Part shown: in pieces, positions 1 to 8,069 of the stretch
Numbering within the stretch: the stretch's first letter is position 1
How the letters are laid out: every line of letters starts with the position of its first letter
DNA from: Bacillota bacterium
Lineage (GTDB): Bacteria; Bacillota; UBA5301; JASBVW01
NCBI GenBank assembly: GCA_029961005.1
Contig: JASBVW010000016.1
Coordinates: 1 to 11,770 of the forward strand
Direction: 5' to 3'
Length of the DNA stretch: 11,770 bases
Notes under the pieces: model-generated
The model's input: the letters and a program-made list of their open reading frames with translations, nothing else
Databases searched by the model: none
What the model was told of the DNA's origin: nothing
Program-made: the position numbers and the translations under genes

Positions 1-1686
1 AACCACCGAGAGGCGCCGTACGGCCGTCACCCGGGCCGTGCCCTCCAGGACCAAAACCTGGTCCACTTCCCGCCCGCCCGGGAGCAGGTTGAAGTTGATC
101 TCCTCGAGGCGCACCCCGGCCTGTACTCCCATCCCTTCCCGGGCCCCGGGTACGGAGACCAGGATGGCGAAGGGCACCTCCTCGGCAGCCTCTCGCACCA
201 AGCCCTCCGGGTCGACGAAGGCGATCTGCTTGTGCACAAATCCTTCCAGCAAGGCGGTCTCAGTCAGCGAGACCGCCTCCAGCTCCCTGACCTCCCCCCT
301 TACCTCCAGAAGAGAGGCGGCAGGGGAAGGCAGTGCCGCCCGCTCTTCCACGATGATCTGGCGGCTCCCCTCTCCGATCAGGACCGGGTCCTCCAGCAGG
401 AGGAAGAGGACCACCGGTTGGGGGGGAGGAGGAGGCAGAGGCGGACCTTCCACCCAAAACTGCACCACCTGCTCCCCCACCACCCTCTCCAGCTGGAAGA
501 GCGGCCCCGGCCCGGGGAGAAGGGGCAGTTGCACCGGCAAGAGGGCCAGGGCGGCCAGGCTGAACATAGCCCGGAGGCGCACCTTTTGCGGAGCAGGGAG
601 TTCCCAGGCGACAAACTCCAGCCGCGGGGAGACCTCCACTCGGGTCTCGGGCGAGGCCCCCGGGAGCGCAAGGTGCCCGGTAAAAGGCAGGGTAAAGGCG
701 TAGTGGTGCTCCACTCCATCCTCCCCGACGTAGAAGACTTGGCCCGTCAGGAGCCCTTGGACCAGGGCGCCGTCCGGGAAGGCCTCCACCCCCCGCAGTC
801 TCACCTCCAGGTTTCCGTCGCGGACCTGCAAGGCCGGCAGCGGCAATGCCAGCTCGGCCTCTTCCAGGAACTGCCCGCCCCCTTCCCCTTCCACCTGCAG
901 AACGCGGTAGAGGACCTCGCCACCCGTGGGCACAGTCCTCCGCTCTCGAGCCAGCGCCCGCAGCTGCAGCGACAGGACGCTCTTCCAGCGCAGGAAGCCC
1001 GCCGGCTCCAGAGCGGGGAGCACCGCTTCCACCGCAGCCTGAACCTGCACCGCCAGCCCCGGGAGCAGGCCGGGTACCGCCACCACGGTGCTGAAGGGGA
1101 GGTCCTCCGCCCGGTGGCGCCCCGTCCCATCCCCGGCCAGGTAGTAAATCTGGTGGCGCACCGTTCCCTGCACCAGAGCGCGCCCGGGAAGGGGTTCCAC
1201 CGTCACCGGGCCTACCGCGGCCGCAATCCGCTCCACAGACAGCGCTGCGGGGAGGGGAACGGCCCCTTCCAGGAGGAGTTGGGCGCTCCCTTCCCCCAGT
1301 ACCGCAGGCAGGGCCAACTCAGGCCCCGGACCTTCAGCCAAGGGCGCTGCCACCCGCTCCACCACCTTGACCGCCAGGGAGAGCAGGACTTTCCCCTGCG
1401 GCCCCTCCGGTGACACAGTCCAGAGCACCTCCTCCACCCGGGGTGTCGCCTGCACGTCCATCCCGGGAGTAGCCCCCGGTAGGCCCACTAAAGCGCTGAA
1501 GGGGAGCCGCTCCGCCCGGTGCTGAACCGGCCCGCCGGCAGCCAGGAAGAAGACCTGCTGCTCCAGCTCTCCCTGGACCACCACCCCATCCGGGAGGGCA
1601 ATGGCCGCCTCCACTTGCGGTTTGATCCGGATGTCCTTGACTTCCATAAGTGTGGACGTCGCTCCGCCCTGACGCGCCTGCCGCAT
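1..1686 (-). CDS. Multi-repeat SPOCS (DUF3794) domain protein, probable spore envelope/coat protein; C-terminus beyond window
   Basis: The frame is open without a stop from an ATG at 1686 to the window edge, 562 codons, so the protein is truncated here by the window. It contains four diverged copies of a SPOCS/DUF3794-like unit at about residues 15-111, 152-248, 288-383 and 459-556. Each shows the same order: a 'VQG' or 'LEG' strand, a 'QIFYV'-like strand (QVFFL, QIYYL, QVFYV, QIAFV), 'LPFS'/'VPFA', then 'VPGA.PGM'-like and a closing hydrophobic strand. A proline run (residues 418-422) lies between units 3 and 4. No signal peptide or membrane segment is evident. In known families, SPOCS domains occur in SipL and SpoVID, which tether the coat to the spore surface; a C-terminal LysM domain, as in SipL, would lie outside the window. 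The start is chosen because GGGAGG lies 8 bases before it; an ATG at 1647 is a weaker alternative. It begins 13 bases after the GerE-like gene, so the two are probably co-transcribed. Family call is firm, function inferred. Confidence 0.8.
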   Translation of the reverse strand, partial: MRQARQGGATSTLMEVKDIRIKPQVEAAIALPDGVVVQGELEQQVFFLAAGGPVQHRAERLPFSALVGLPGATPGMDVQATPRVEEVLWTVSPEGPQGKVLLSLAVKVVERVAAPLAEGPGPELALPAVLGEGSAQLLLEGAVPLPAALSVERIAAAVGPVTVEPLPGRALVQGTVRHQIYYLAGDGTGRHRAEDLPFSTVVAVPGLLPGLAVQVQAAVEAVLPALEPAGFLRWKSVLSLQLRALARERRTVPTGGEVLYRVLQVEGEGGGQFLEEAELALPLPALQVRDGNLEVRLRGVEAFPDGALVQGLLTGQVFYVGEDGVEHHYAFTLPFTGHLALPGASPETRVEVSPRLEFVAWELPAPQKVRLRAMFSLAALALLPVQLPLLPGPGPLFQLERVVGEQVVQFWVEGPPLPPPPPQPVVLFLLLEDPVLIGEGSRQIIVEERAALPSPAASLLEVRGEVRELEAVSLTETALLEGFVHKQIAFVDPEGLVREAAEEVPFAILVSVPGAREGMGVQAGVRLEEINFNLLPGGREVDQVLVLEGTARVTAVRRLSVV

Positions 1687-1699
1687 CGCTTCCGCCTCC

Positions 1700-1948
1700 C
1701 TACTTCGGCAGTTGCAATCGTTCCAGGGGTAATAAGCCGTGCCTGATGGCAAAGAGGGCAATTTGAGTGCGGTTGGCCAAGCCCAGTTTCTTTCGGATCA
1801 CGGTCACGTAATTTTTGACCGTCTTATCACTTATGTAGAGAGAACGCGCAATCTCTCGGTTACCCAGCCCGGAGGCGATCAAAAAGAAGATTTCCCGCTC
1901 CCGAGGGGTAAGAAGGTGCAGAAAGGGCGCAGAGGAAGCGGAACCCAT
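1700..1948 (-). CDS. Stand-alone GerE/LuxR-type helix-turn-helix regulator (82 aa)
   Basis: This is a short protein made almost entirely of a LuxR/GerE DNA-binding domain, with no receiver or ligand-binding domain. The motif begins LLTPREREIFFLIASGL, followed by the helix-turn-helix NREIARSLYISDKTVKNYV and KKLGLANRTQIALFA, the usual order for GerE-type domains. Its size and architecture resemble B. subtilis GerE (74 aa), a late mother-cell regulator of coat genes acting with sigma-K. The ATG at 1948 is chosen because AAAGGAGGG precedes it with about 8 bases of spacing. A longer reading from an ATG at 1987 would place that start inside a candidate -10 element. It sits between an intrinsic terminator and a SPOCS protein gene and so appears to open a separate transcription unit. 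Assignment as the true GerE orthologue is inference; it could be another orphan LuxR-type regulator. Confidence 0.85.
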   Translation of the reverse strand: MGSASSAPFLHLLTPREREIFFLIASGLGNREIARSLYISDKTVKNYVTVIRKKLGLANRTQIALFAIRHGLLPLERLQLPK

Positions 1949-1984
1949 GGCTGGTACCCTCCTTTCTCCCGTCGCTGGGTAGTA

Positions 1985-2012
1985 CATCGTATGACAAGAT
2001 CGGCCAACCTGT
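1985..2012 (-). promoter_or_regulatory. Candidate sigma-K/sigma-E-type sporulation promoter for the GerE-like gene
   Basis: On the minus strand an AC dinucleotide (2012-2011) is followed after 17 bases by CATACGATG (1993-1985). This fits the B. subtilis sigma-K pattern (AC, 16-17 bases, CATAnnnTA) except for the last base, and it also resembles the sigma-E -10 element CATACAnT with one mismatch. It lies between the terminator at 2033-2069 and the SD of the GerE-like gene, with an expected transcript start near 1978. The -35 element is only two bases, so chance similarity is a real possibility. Confidence 0.4.
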
Positions 2013-2032
2013 GTCCACCTCTCTCCCCCCGA

Positions 2033-2069
2033 TAAAAAAAGCCTTTAGGGCGGTTAAGCCCCAAAGGCT
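2033..2069 (-). terminator. Intrinsic terminator after gyrB-gyrA-rtcB
   Basis: An 11-bp stem with one A-C mismatch (2040-2050 with 2059-2069) closes an 8-base loop. On the minus strand it is followed by a run of seven T. It lies 42 bases past the rtcB stop and so ends that unit before the GerE-like gene. On the plus strand the hairpin is followed by CTTTTT, so it could also stop antisense transcription. Confidence 0.9.
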
Positions 2070-2111
2070 CTTTTTAACGGAGCCTTCGCTCCACCGGGTT
2101 GCCGCGGAAAT

Positions 2112-3551
2112 TTACCCCTCCTCCCCCTCGCCTTTGATCACTGCCCGAGGGACGAGGCGCGCCACCTTGCGCGTTAGGCCGATCTCCGCCAAGGTCTCCA
2201 CCACCTCATCTATGTCCTTGTAGGCCAGCGGGGCCTCGTCCACCAGGGCGCGGTAATCCGGGGCATTGGAGAGGACATCACCCATACTCCGGGCGAAGTC
2301 TTCCTGCGAAATAGAGCGCCGGGCAGCGCTCCGCGAGAGGACGCGGCCGGCGCCGTGGTTGACCGAGAAGAAGGTCTCCGCCGCCGCCGGGGTGCCCACC
2401 AGGACGTAAGAAGCCGTCCCCATGCTCCCCGGGACAAGCACCGGATGCCCCGTCTCCCGGTAACAAAGGGGGTTGCCGGGATGTCCCGCCGGGAGGGCGC
2501 GCGTAGCTCCCTTGCGGTGCACTAAGAGACGGCGCCCCCCGTGCTCCTCAAATTTGGCGATGTTGTGGGCCACGTCGTAGACCAGGGTCAAGCCCAGCCG
2601 GCGGGGAGGAGTGGCAAAGACCTCGCCCACGGCCGCGCGCAGGTCGTAGGCGATGAGCTGGCGGTTGGCAAAGGCGAAGTTGACCGCGCAAGCCATGGCT
2701 TGCCAATACCGCTGCCCCTCAGGGGAGGAGACGGGAGCGGCAGCCAGCCCCCGGCTGGGGAGGGTCAAGCCGTACTTGGCCGCTGCCTTGGCCAAGAAAG
2801 CGGTGTAATCGGTGCAAATCTGGTGCCCGAAGCCGCGGCTGCCGGTGTGGATGAGGAAGTAGAGCTTCCCCTCCTCCAAGCCGAAGGCCCCGGCCAGCTC
2901 AGTGTCGTAAACCCGCTGGACCTCCCCTACTTCGATGAAGTGATTCCCCCCGCCCAGGGTAGCCAGCTGGTTGCTGCGCCGCCTGGCCTCCAGGCTGACG
3001 GCCGCCGGGTCGGCCCCGGCCAGGCACCCGCCCTCCTCGATCCTCTCCAGGTCCTCCGGCCAGGTATAGCCCTTTTCCGCCAGCCAGCGCGCCCCCTGGC
3101 ACAGCACAGCCTCCAGGTCTTGCTGGGTGAGCTCGGCATGGCGGCTCTTCTTCCCAATCCCGGTCGGGATTCTCTGCCCGATGGCGGAGAGGAGGGCCTG
3201 CAGATCTTTTCGGCTGACCTCCCGGGAGGGGATGTCGGTCCGCAAAAGGCGCACCCCGCAGTTGATGTCCATGCCCACCGCCCCGGCGGAGATCACCCCT
3301 TCCCCTTCCGGAAGGGTGGCCATCACTCCCCCAATAGGCAGGCCGAAGCCGGTGTGGATATCGGGCAACCCGATGACCGGCGAAACCACCCCCGGCAGGG
3401 TGGCGGCATCCATCAATTGGCGGAGGGCCTCCCCTTCCTGAAAGGTCCTCTCCAGAGCGGGATTGAGGTAAACTACCGCGTCTGCCCGCATCTTTTCCCG
3501 GCGCGGAAGGCGGTAGCGATTCTTCCCCGCCGGCTCCAGGCCGGAGAGCAT
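2112..3551 (-). CDS. rtcB: RtcB, GTP- and metal-dependent RNA-splicing ligase (3'-phosphate/5'-OH)
   Basis: RtcB joins RNA ends bearing a 2',3'-cyclic phosphate or 3'-phosphate to 5'-hydroxyl ends through a GMP-histidine intermediate, in RNA repair or tRNA processing. The 479-residue product has the expected length and all signature motifs: LPDIHTGFGLPIGG (62-75), GMDINCGVR with metal-binding Cys98, GGGNHFIEV (200-208), HTGSRGFGHQ (235-244), DVAHN (326-330) and SVNHGAGRVLSR, whose His399 matches the guanylylated histidine. The start at 3551 is chosen because AGGAGG lies about 10 bases upstream and the protein then begins in a typical RtcB way; a TTG at 3584 overlapping the gyrA stop has no better support. 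The gap to gyrA is 29 bases, so it is probably transcribed with gyrAB and ended by the terminator at 2033-2069. No archease or rtcA gene is visible next to it. Confidence 0.95.
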   Translation of the reverse strand: MLSGLEPAGKNRYRLPRREKMRADAVVYLNPALERTFQEGEALRQLMDAATLPGVVSPVIGLPDIHTGFGLPIGGVMATLPEGEGVISAGAVGMDINCGVRLLRTDIPSREVSRKDLQALLSAIGQRIPTGIGKKSRHAELTQQDLEAVLCQGARWLAEKGYTWPEDLERIEEGGCLAGADPAAVSLEARRRSNQLATLGGGNHFIEVGEVQRVYDTELAGAFGLEEGKLYFLIHTGSRGFGHQICTDYTAFLAKAAAKYGLTLPSRGLAAAPVSSPEGQRYWQAMACAVNFAFANRQLIAYDLRAAVGEVFATPPRRLGLTLVYDVAHNIAKFEEHGGRRLLVHRKGATRALPAGHPGNPLCYRETGHPVLVPGSMGTASYVLVGTPAAAETFFSVNHGAGRVLSRSAARRSISQEDFARSMGDVLSNAPDYRALVDEAPLAYKDIDEVVETLAEIGLTRKVARLVPRAVIKGEGEEG

Positions 3552-3580
3552 CCTCTTCTCTCCTCCTCTTCGGTCTCGCC

Positions 3581-6037
3581 TCAACGGCCCCCAGACAGGG
3601 GCTGCTCCTCTTCCCCGTTGCGCGGGACCACCGCCAGCGATCTGACCGTATCGTGCTCTTCCAGCTTCATGATGCGCACCCCCTGCGCATCGCGCCCTTG
3701 GGCCGGGATGTCCAGCACCCGCATGCGGATGATGATGCCGGCGGCGCTGATCAGGAGGATCTCGTCTTCGGGCGAGACCACCCGCACGCCCACGATGGGG
3801 CCGTTTTTGGCCGTGATGCGCAAGGTGCGGATGCCCTTGCCCCCCCGCGAGGTGCTCCGGTACTCCTCCAAGGGGGTGCGCTTGCCGTAACCCCAGCGGC
3901 TGATCGTCAAAAGCTCGCCCTGCGGCCGCGCCACGTCCAGCCCCACCACGGCATCCCCCTCTGCCAGGGACATCCCCCGCACGCCCCGGGCCGCGCGGCC
4001 CAGGGGGCGGACCTCCTCTTCAGGGAAACGGATGGCCTGGCCGCGGGCGCTGACCAGGATGATCTGCTGCCGCCCGTCGGTGAGGAGGGCGCCCACCACC
4101 TCGTCCCCCTCGTCCAGGAGCACCACCCTTGCTCCGCTGGACCGCACCTTTTCCAGCTCAGCCAGATCGATCTTCTTCACCACGCCGGAGCGGGTGGCCA
4201 TAAAGAGGAACCGCCCCTCGCCATAGTCCCGCACCGGGAGCACCGCGTTGACCGCCTCCCCCGGCTGGAGCGCCAGGAGGTTGACGAGAGCCGTGCCCCG
4301 GGCCTGCCTGCTGCTCTCCGGCACCTGATGGGCGCGCAGGCGATAGGCGCGCCCCAAGTTGGTGATGAAGAACAGGTCGGTGTGGGTGGTGGTGGTCAGG
4401 AGGTGCTCCACAAAGTCCTCTTCCCTGGTGCTGAGCGCGATGACCCCCCGCCCGCCGCGGCGCTGGGCGCGGTAGCTGTCCAGGGGCAGCCTCTTGATGT
4501 ACCCGCTCCGGGTGAGGGTAATCACGATCTCCTCTTCCAGGATGAGGTCTTCCTCCTCTATCTCCTCGGCCGGCCGGCCGATTTCGGTGCGCCGCGCGTC
4601 GGCAAACTTTTCCTTGATAGCCCGGAGCTCCTCCTTAATGATCCCCAGCACCTGCCGCACGTCTGCCAGGACCGCCCGGAGGTAGGCGATGCGCTCCTGC
4701 AGCTCCCGATACTCCGCGTCTATCTTTTCCCGCTCCAGGCCGGTCAGGCGGCGGAGGCGCATGTCCAGAATAGCCACCGCCTGCACCTCCGTCAGCCCGA
4801 ACCGGCTCATCAACCCCTCCTTGGCCTCGGCATCCGTCCGGGAGTGGCGGATCAAGGCGATCACTTCATCCAGGTGATCCAGCGCAATGCGCAGGCCTTC
4901 CAGGATGTGGGCCCGCTCTTCGGCCTTGGTCAGCTCAAAACGGGTCCGCCTGGTCACGACCTCCTGCTGGTACTCCAGATAGTGCTGGAGCATCTCCTTG
5001 AGGTTGAGAATCTGCGGCCGCCCCCGCACCAGGGCCAACATGATCACGCCAAAGGTGTCTTGCAGCTGGGTGTGCTTGTAGAGCTGGTTCAGCACCACGC
5101 GGGGGGAGACGTCGCGGCGCAGCTCGATCACGATGCGCAGGCCATGCCGGTCCGACTCGTCCCGCAGGTCGGTGATGCCCTCGACCTTCTTCTCCCGCAC
5201 CAGTTCCGCAATCTTCTCAATCAGAGCCGCCTTGTTGACCAGATAGGGGATCTCCGTCACCACGAGGCGCGTTTTGCCGTGGCCGGCTTCCTCGATGCCG
5301 ACGCGAGCTCGCACCTGGAGGGAGCCGCGGCCCGTCTCGTACGCCTGGCGGATGCCGTCGCGGCCCAGGATAATTCCCCCGGTAGGGAAATCAGGGCCTT
5401 TGATGACCTGCATCAGCTCTGCCACCGTCGCCTCCGGCCGGTCGATGAGCATGATCAGCCCGTCGATGACCTCTCCCAGGTTGTGCGGCGGAATGTTGGT
5501 GGCCATCCCCACCGCAATGCCCGCGCTGCCGTTAACCAGGAGATTGGGAAAGCGGGCCGGCAGCACCACCGGCTGCTGCATGGTCCCGTCGAAGTTGGGC
5601 ACGAAGTCCACCGTGTCCTTGTCGATATCGGCCAGCATCTCCATGGCCAAGGGGGAGAGGCGCGCCTCCGTGTAGCGCATGGCCGCCGGCGGATCTCCAT
5701 CCACCGAACCGAAGTTCCCGTGCCCGTCCACCAGAAGGTAACGAAAAGAAAAGTCCTGCGCCATGCGCACCATGGACTCGTAGATGGCGGCATCCCCGTG
5801 GGGGTGGTAGCGCCCCATCACGTCGCCCACGATGCGGGCCGACTTCTTGTGCGGCTTGTCCGGGGTTAAGCCCAGCTCGTACATCCCGTACAAAATACGC
5901 CTTTGCACGGGCTTCAGGCCGTCCCGCACGTCAGGAAGAGCCCGCTCCACGATCACGCTCATGGCGTAATCGAGGTACGAGCGCTTCATCTCCTCCTCAA
6001 TCTGGACCGGGATGATTCTCCCCTCTCCGTACTCCAC
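3581..6037 (-). CDS. gyrA: DNA gyrase subunit A
   Basis: GyrA is the DNA-cleaving and rejoining subunit of gyrase, which introduces negative supercoils with ATP and works as GyrA2GyrB2. The 818-residue product has full length. The catalytic tyrosine is Tyr122 in RYTEARL, which matches E. coli numbering exactly. The quinolone-pocket segment reads GRYHPHGDAAIYESM (75-89), with Ala at position 83 and Glu at 87. The winged-helix/tower region is followed by a coiled-coil around 430-480 and then the C-terminal DNA-wrapping beta-pinwheel; the GyrA box QRRGGRG is at 525-531, which marks a true gyrase rather than topoisomerase IV. The start is GTG, with AAAGGGG about 10 bases upstream. It lies 51 bases after gyrB and 29 bases before rtcB. 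Confidence 0.98.
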   Translation of the reverse strand: MEYGEGRIIPVQIEEEMKRSYLDYAMSVIVERALPDVRDGLKPVQRRILYGMYELGLTPDKPHKKSARIVGDVMGRYHPHGDAAIYESMVRMAQDFSFRYLLVDGHGNFGSVDGDPPAAMRYTEARLSPLAMEMLADIDKDTVDFVPNFDGTMQQPVVLPARFPNLLVNGSAGIAVGMATNIPPHNLGEVIDGLIMLIDRPEATVAELMQVIKGPDFPTGGIILGRDGIRQAYETGRGSLQVRARVGIEEAGHGKTRLVVTEIPYLVNKAALIEKIAELVREKKVEGITDLRDESDRHGLRIVIELRRDVSPRVVLNQLYKHTQLQDTFGVIMLALVRGRPQILNLKEMLQHYLEYQQEVVTRRTRFELTKAEERAHILEGLRIALDHLDEVIALIRHSRTDAEAKEGLMSRFGLTEVQAVAILDMRLRRLTGLEREKIDAEYRELQERIAYLRAVLADVRQVLGIIKEELRAIKEKFADARRTEIGRPAEEIEEEDLILEEEIVITLTRSGYIKRLPLDSYRAQRRGGRGVIALSTREEDFVEHLLTTTTHTDLFFITNLGRAYRLRAHQVPESSRQARGTALVNLLALQPGEAVNAVLPVRDYGEGRFLFMATRSGVVKKIDLAELEKVRSSGARVVLLDEGDEVVGALLTDGRQQIILVSARGQAIRFPEEEVRPLGRAARGVRGMSLAEGDAVVGLDVARPQGELLTISRWGYGKRTPLEEYRSTSRGGKGIRTLRITAKNGPIVGVRVVSPEDEILLISAAGIIIRMRVLDIPAQGRDAQGVRIMKLEEHDTVRSLAVVPRNGEEEQPLSGGR

Positions 6038-6088
6038 GCCGATCGTGCCCCTTTACTCTCGTCTTCCGCCAAGTCCCCGCGGGGGCGG

Positions 6089-8023
6089 CTACACGTCCAG
6101 ATTCTGCACCTCGTGGGCGTGCTCTTGGATAAACTCCCGCCGGGGTTCGACCTTCTCCCCCATTAAGGTGGTGAAGATCTCATCGGCCAGCACCGCGTCT
6201 TCCAGGTGGAGCTGTTTGATAGTCCTGGTGGCCGGATTCATCGTGGTCTCCCACAGTTGTTCTGCATCCATCTCCCCCAGGCCCTTGAACCGCTGAATGG
6301 TCACGCCTTGGCGCCCTATGCGCTGCAGGATCTCCTCCAGTTCCTTGTCGCTGTGGGCGTAATAGCGCTCCTGCCCCTTTCTCACCATGTACAAGGGAGG
6401 CATGGCGATGAAGACGTGCCCTTTCTCAATCAGCGGTCTCATGTAGCGATAAAAAAAGGTCAGGAGGAGTGTGCGGATGTGGGCCCCGTCTACGTCCGCG
6501 TCGCTCATCACCACCACCTTGCCGTAGCGCGCCTTCATCAGGTCAAAGTCGTCCGCCACCCCCGCCCCAAAAGCGGTGATCATCGCCCGGATCTCCTCGT
6601 TGGCCAGGATCTTGTCAAAGCGCGCCTTCTCCACATTGAGGATCTTGCCGCGCAACGGCATAATGGCCTGAAAACGCCGGTCGCGCCCTTGTTTGGCCGT
6701 GCCGCCGGCAGAGTCCCCTTCCACCAGGTAGAGCTCGCACTCGGCCGGGTCGGTGGAGGTGCAGTCGGCCAGCTTCCCCGGCAGGCCGGTCACCTCGAGG
6801 GCCGATTTGCGCCGGGTCAACTCGCGCGCCTTGCGCGCCGCCTCGCGGGCGCGGGCGGCCAGGACCACCTTTTCTGCGATCTTGCGGGCCACCGGAGGAT
6901 GTTCCTCCAAAAAGGTGGCCAGGGCCTCGGCCGTCACCGCCTCCACCAAACCTTTGACTTCGCTGTTGCCCAGCTTGGTCTTGGTCTGGCCTTCAAACTG
7001 CGGCTCGGGCAGTTTGACGCTGATGATGGCGGTGCAGCCCTCCCGCACGTCTTCCCCCGCCAGGTTTTCCTCGCCCTCTTTCAACAACCCCGCCCTCCGC
7101 GCGTAATCGTTGAGGCAGCGGGTCAGGGCCGCCTTGAACCCGGTGAGGTGGGTGCCTCCTTCGTGGGTATTGATGTTGTTGGCAAAGGAGTAAATCGACT
7201 CCACATAGCCTTCGTTGTACTGGAGGGCGCCCTCTATGTAAACCCCTTCGACGAACCGCTCGAAGTGGATCACTTCGCGGTGCAGGGGTTCTTTGTTCCT
7301 GTTCAGGTGCTCCACAAAGGAGACCAATCCGCCCTCGTACTGGAAGACCTGCTCTTTCCCGGCCTTCTCGTCCCGCAGCACCAGGCGGAGCCCTTTATTG
7401 AGGAAGGCCAGTTCGCGCAGCCGATGAGCGATGGTTTCAGGGTTAAACTCCAGGGTCTCGAAGATCTCCCGATCAGGGAAAAAGGTAATGGTGGTCCCTG
7501 TGGTCTCGGCGGCGCCTACCACGGAGAGCTCTCCGGCCGGTTTGCCCCTCTGGAAGCGTTGCCGGTAGACCTTCCCGTCCCGCCGGACCTCGGCGACCAG
7601 CCACTCGGAAAGGGCGTTGACCACCGAAACGCCCACTCCGTGGAGGCCTCCGGCCACCTTGTAGACGCCGTTGCCGAACTTGCCGCCGGCGTGCAACATG
7701 GTGAGGACCACTTCCAGGGCCGGGCGCCCCGTTCCGGGGTGGATATCTACAGGGATGCCCCGCCCGTTGTCCGCCACGGAGAGGGAGCCGTCCCGATGCA
7801 ACACCACCTCGATCTCGGTGCAAAACCCGGCCAAGGCCTCATCCACCGAGTTGTCCACTACTTCCCAGACCAGGTGGTGCAAACCGCGTTCATCCGTGCT
7901 GCCGATGTACATCCCGGGGCGGCGGCGCACCGCTTCCAGGCCCTCCAGCACCTGGATCTTCTCCGCCCCGTAATCTTCAACCGGGTCTTTGCGGGTGCCG
8001 TTCACCCTGTCTTCCAAAGTCAT
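6089..8023 (-). CDS. gyrB: DNA gyrase subunit B
   Basis: GyrB is the ATPase and TOPRIM subunit of gyrase. The 644-residue length is typical of Gram-positive GyrB. The GHKL ATPase domain shows EVVDNSVDEALAG (54-66, with the catalytic Glu first), DNGRGIPVD (85-93) and GGLHGVGVSVVNALSEW. The transducer domain follows, then TOPRIM motifs EGDSAGGTAKQGRDR (435-449), PLRGKILNVEKA and SDADVDGAHIRTLL (507-520), and the C-terminal RFKGLGEMDAEQLWETTM that docks on GyrA. The ATG at 8023 is preceded closely by AGGAGGAGG. The 86-base leader between remB and this gene holds a hairpin with a U-tract directly before the SD, which could attenuate expression. gyrB and gyrA are probably co-transcribed. Confidence 0.98.
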   Translation of the reverse strand: MTLEDRVNGTRKDPVEDYGAEKIQVLEGLEAVRRRPGMYIGSTDERGLHHLVWEVVDNSVDEALAGFCTEIEVVLHRDGSLSVADNGRGIPVDIHPGTGRPALEVVLTMLHAGGKFGNGVYKVAGGLHGVGVSVVNALSEWLVAEVRRDGKVYRQRFQRGKPAGELSVVGAAETTGTTITFFPDREIFETLEFNPETIAHRLRELAFLNKGLRLVLRDEKAGKEQVFQYEGGLVSFVEHLNRNKEPLHREVIHFERFVEGVYIEGALQYNEGYVESIYSFANNINTHEGGTHLTGFKAALTRCLNDYARRAGLLKEGEENLAGEDVREGCTAIISVKLPEPQFEGQTKTKLGNSEVKGLVEAVTAEALATFLEEHPPVARKIAEKVVLAARAREAARKARELTRRKSALEVTGLPGKLADCTSTDPAECELYLVEGDSAGGTAKQGRDRRFQAIMPLRGKILNVEKARFDKILANEEIRAMITAFGAGVADDFDLMKARYGKVVVMSDADVDGAHIRTLLLTFFYRYMRPLIEKGHVFIAMPPLYMVRKGQERYYAHSDKELEEILQRIGRQGVTIQRFKGLGEMDAEQLWETTMNPATRTIKQLHLEDAVLADEIFTTLMGEKVEPRREFIQEHAHEVQNLDV

Positions 8024-8038
8024 TCCTCCTCCTGCCGG

Positions 8039-8069
8039 AAAAAGACCGTGATGTCAATCGCCATCACGG
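8039..8069 (-). terminator. Candidate attenuator hairpin in the gyrB leader
   Basis: A perfect 8-bp stem (8046-8053 with 8062-8069, CCGTGATG/CATCACGG) encloses an 8-base loop and, on the minus strand, is followed by TCTTTTTCC. This has the form of an intrinsic terminator and ends about five bases before the gyrB SD. It could separate gyrB from the dnaA-to-remB transcript or act as a conditional attenuator. The stem is of moderate strength and the U-tract is short, so read-through is likely. Confidence 0.5.

Noticed and set aside
385..440. A frameshift in the SPOCS protein at the proline-rich stretch
   Set aside because: A first reading seemed to shift frame here. Recounting the G run (seven, 420-426) keeps a single frame from 1686 to the window edge.
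232..1413. Plus-strand open frame of 393 codons in the left region
   Set aside because: The minus strand here has an uninterrupted frame with four SPOCS units. The plus frame is low-complexity (Gln, Arg, His, Pro) and is its shadow.
2541..3890. Plus-strand open frame of 449 codons opposite rtcB and the gyrA 3' end
   Set aside because: It crosses two confident genes on the other strand and has no recognisable domain.
3653..5869. Very long plus-strand open frame (738 codons) opposite gyrA
   Set aside because: It mirrors the codon pattern of gyrA, is rich in His, Pro, Gln and Arg, and shows no known motif. Long antisense frames are expected in GC-rich coding DNA.
6070..6088. GC-rich palindrome CCCCGCGGGG in the gyrB-gyrA gap as a terminator
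   Set aside because: It has no loop and no U-tract on the minus strand, and gyrA follows closely, so termination is unlikely.
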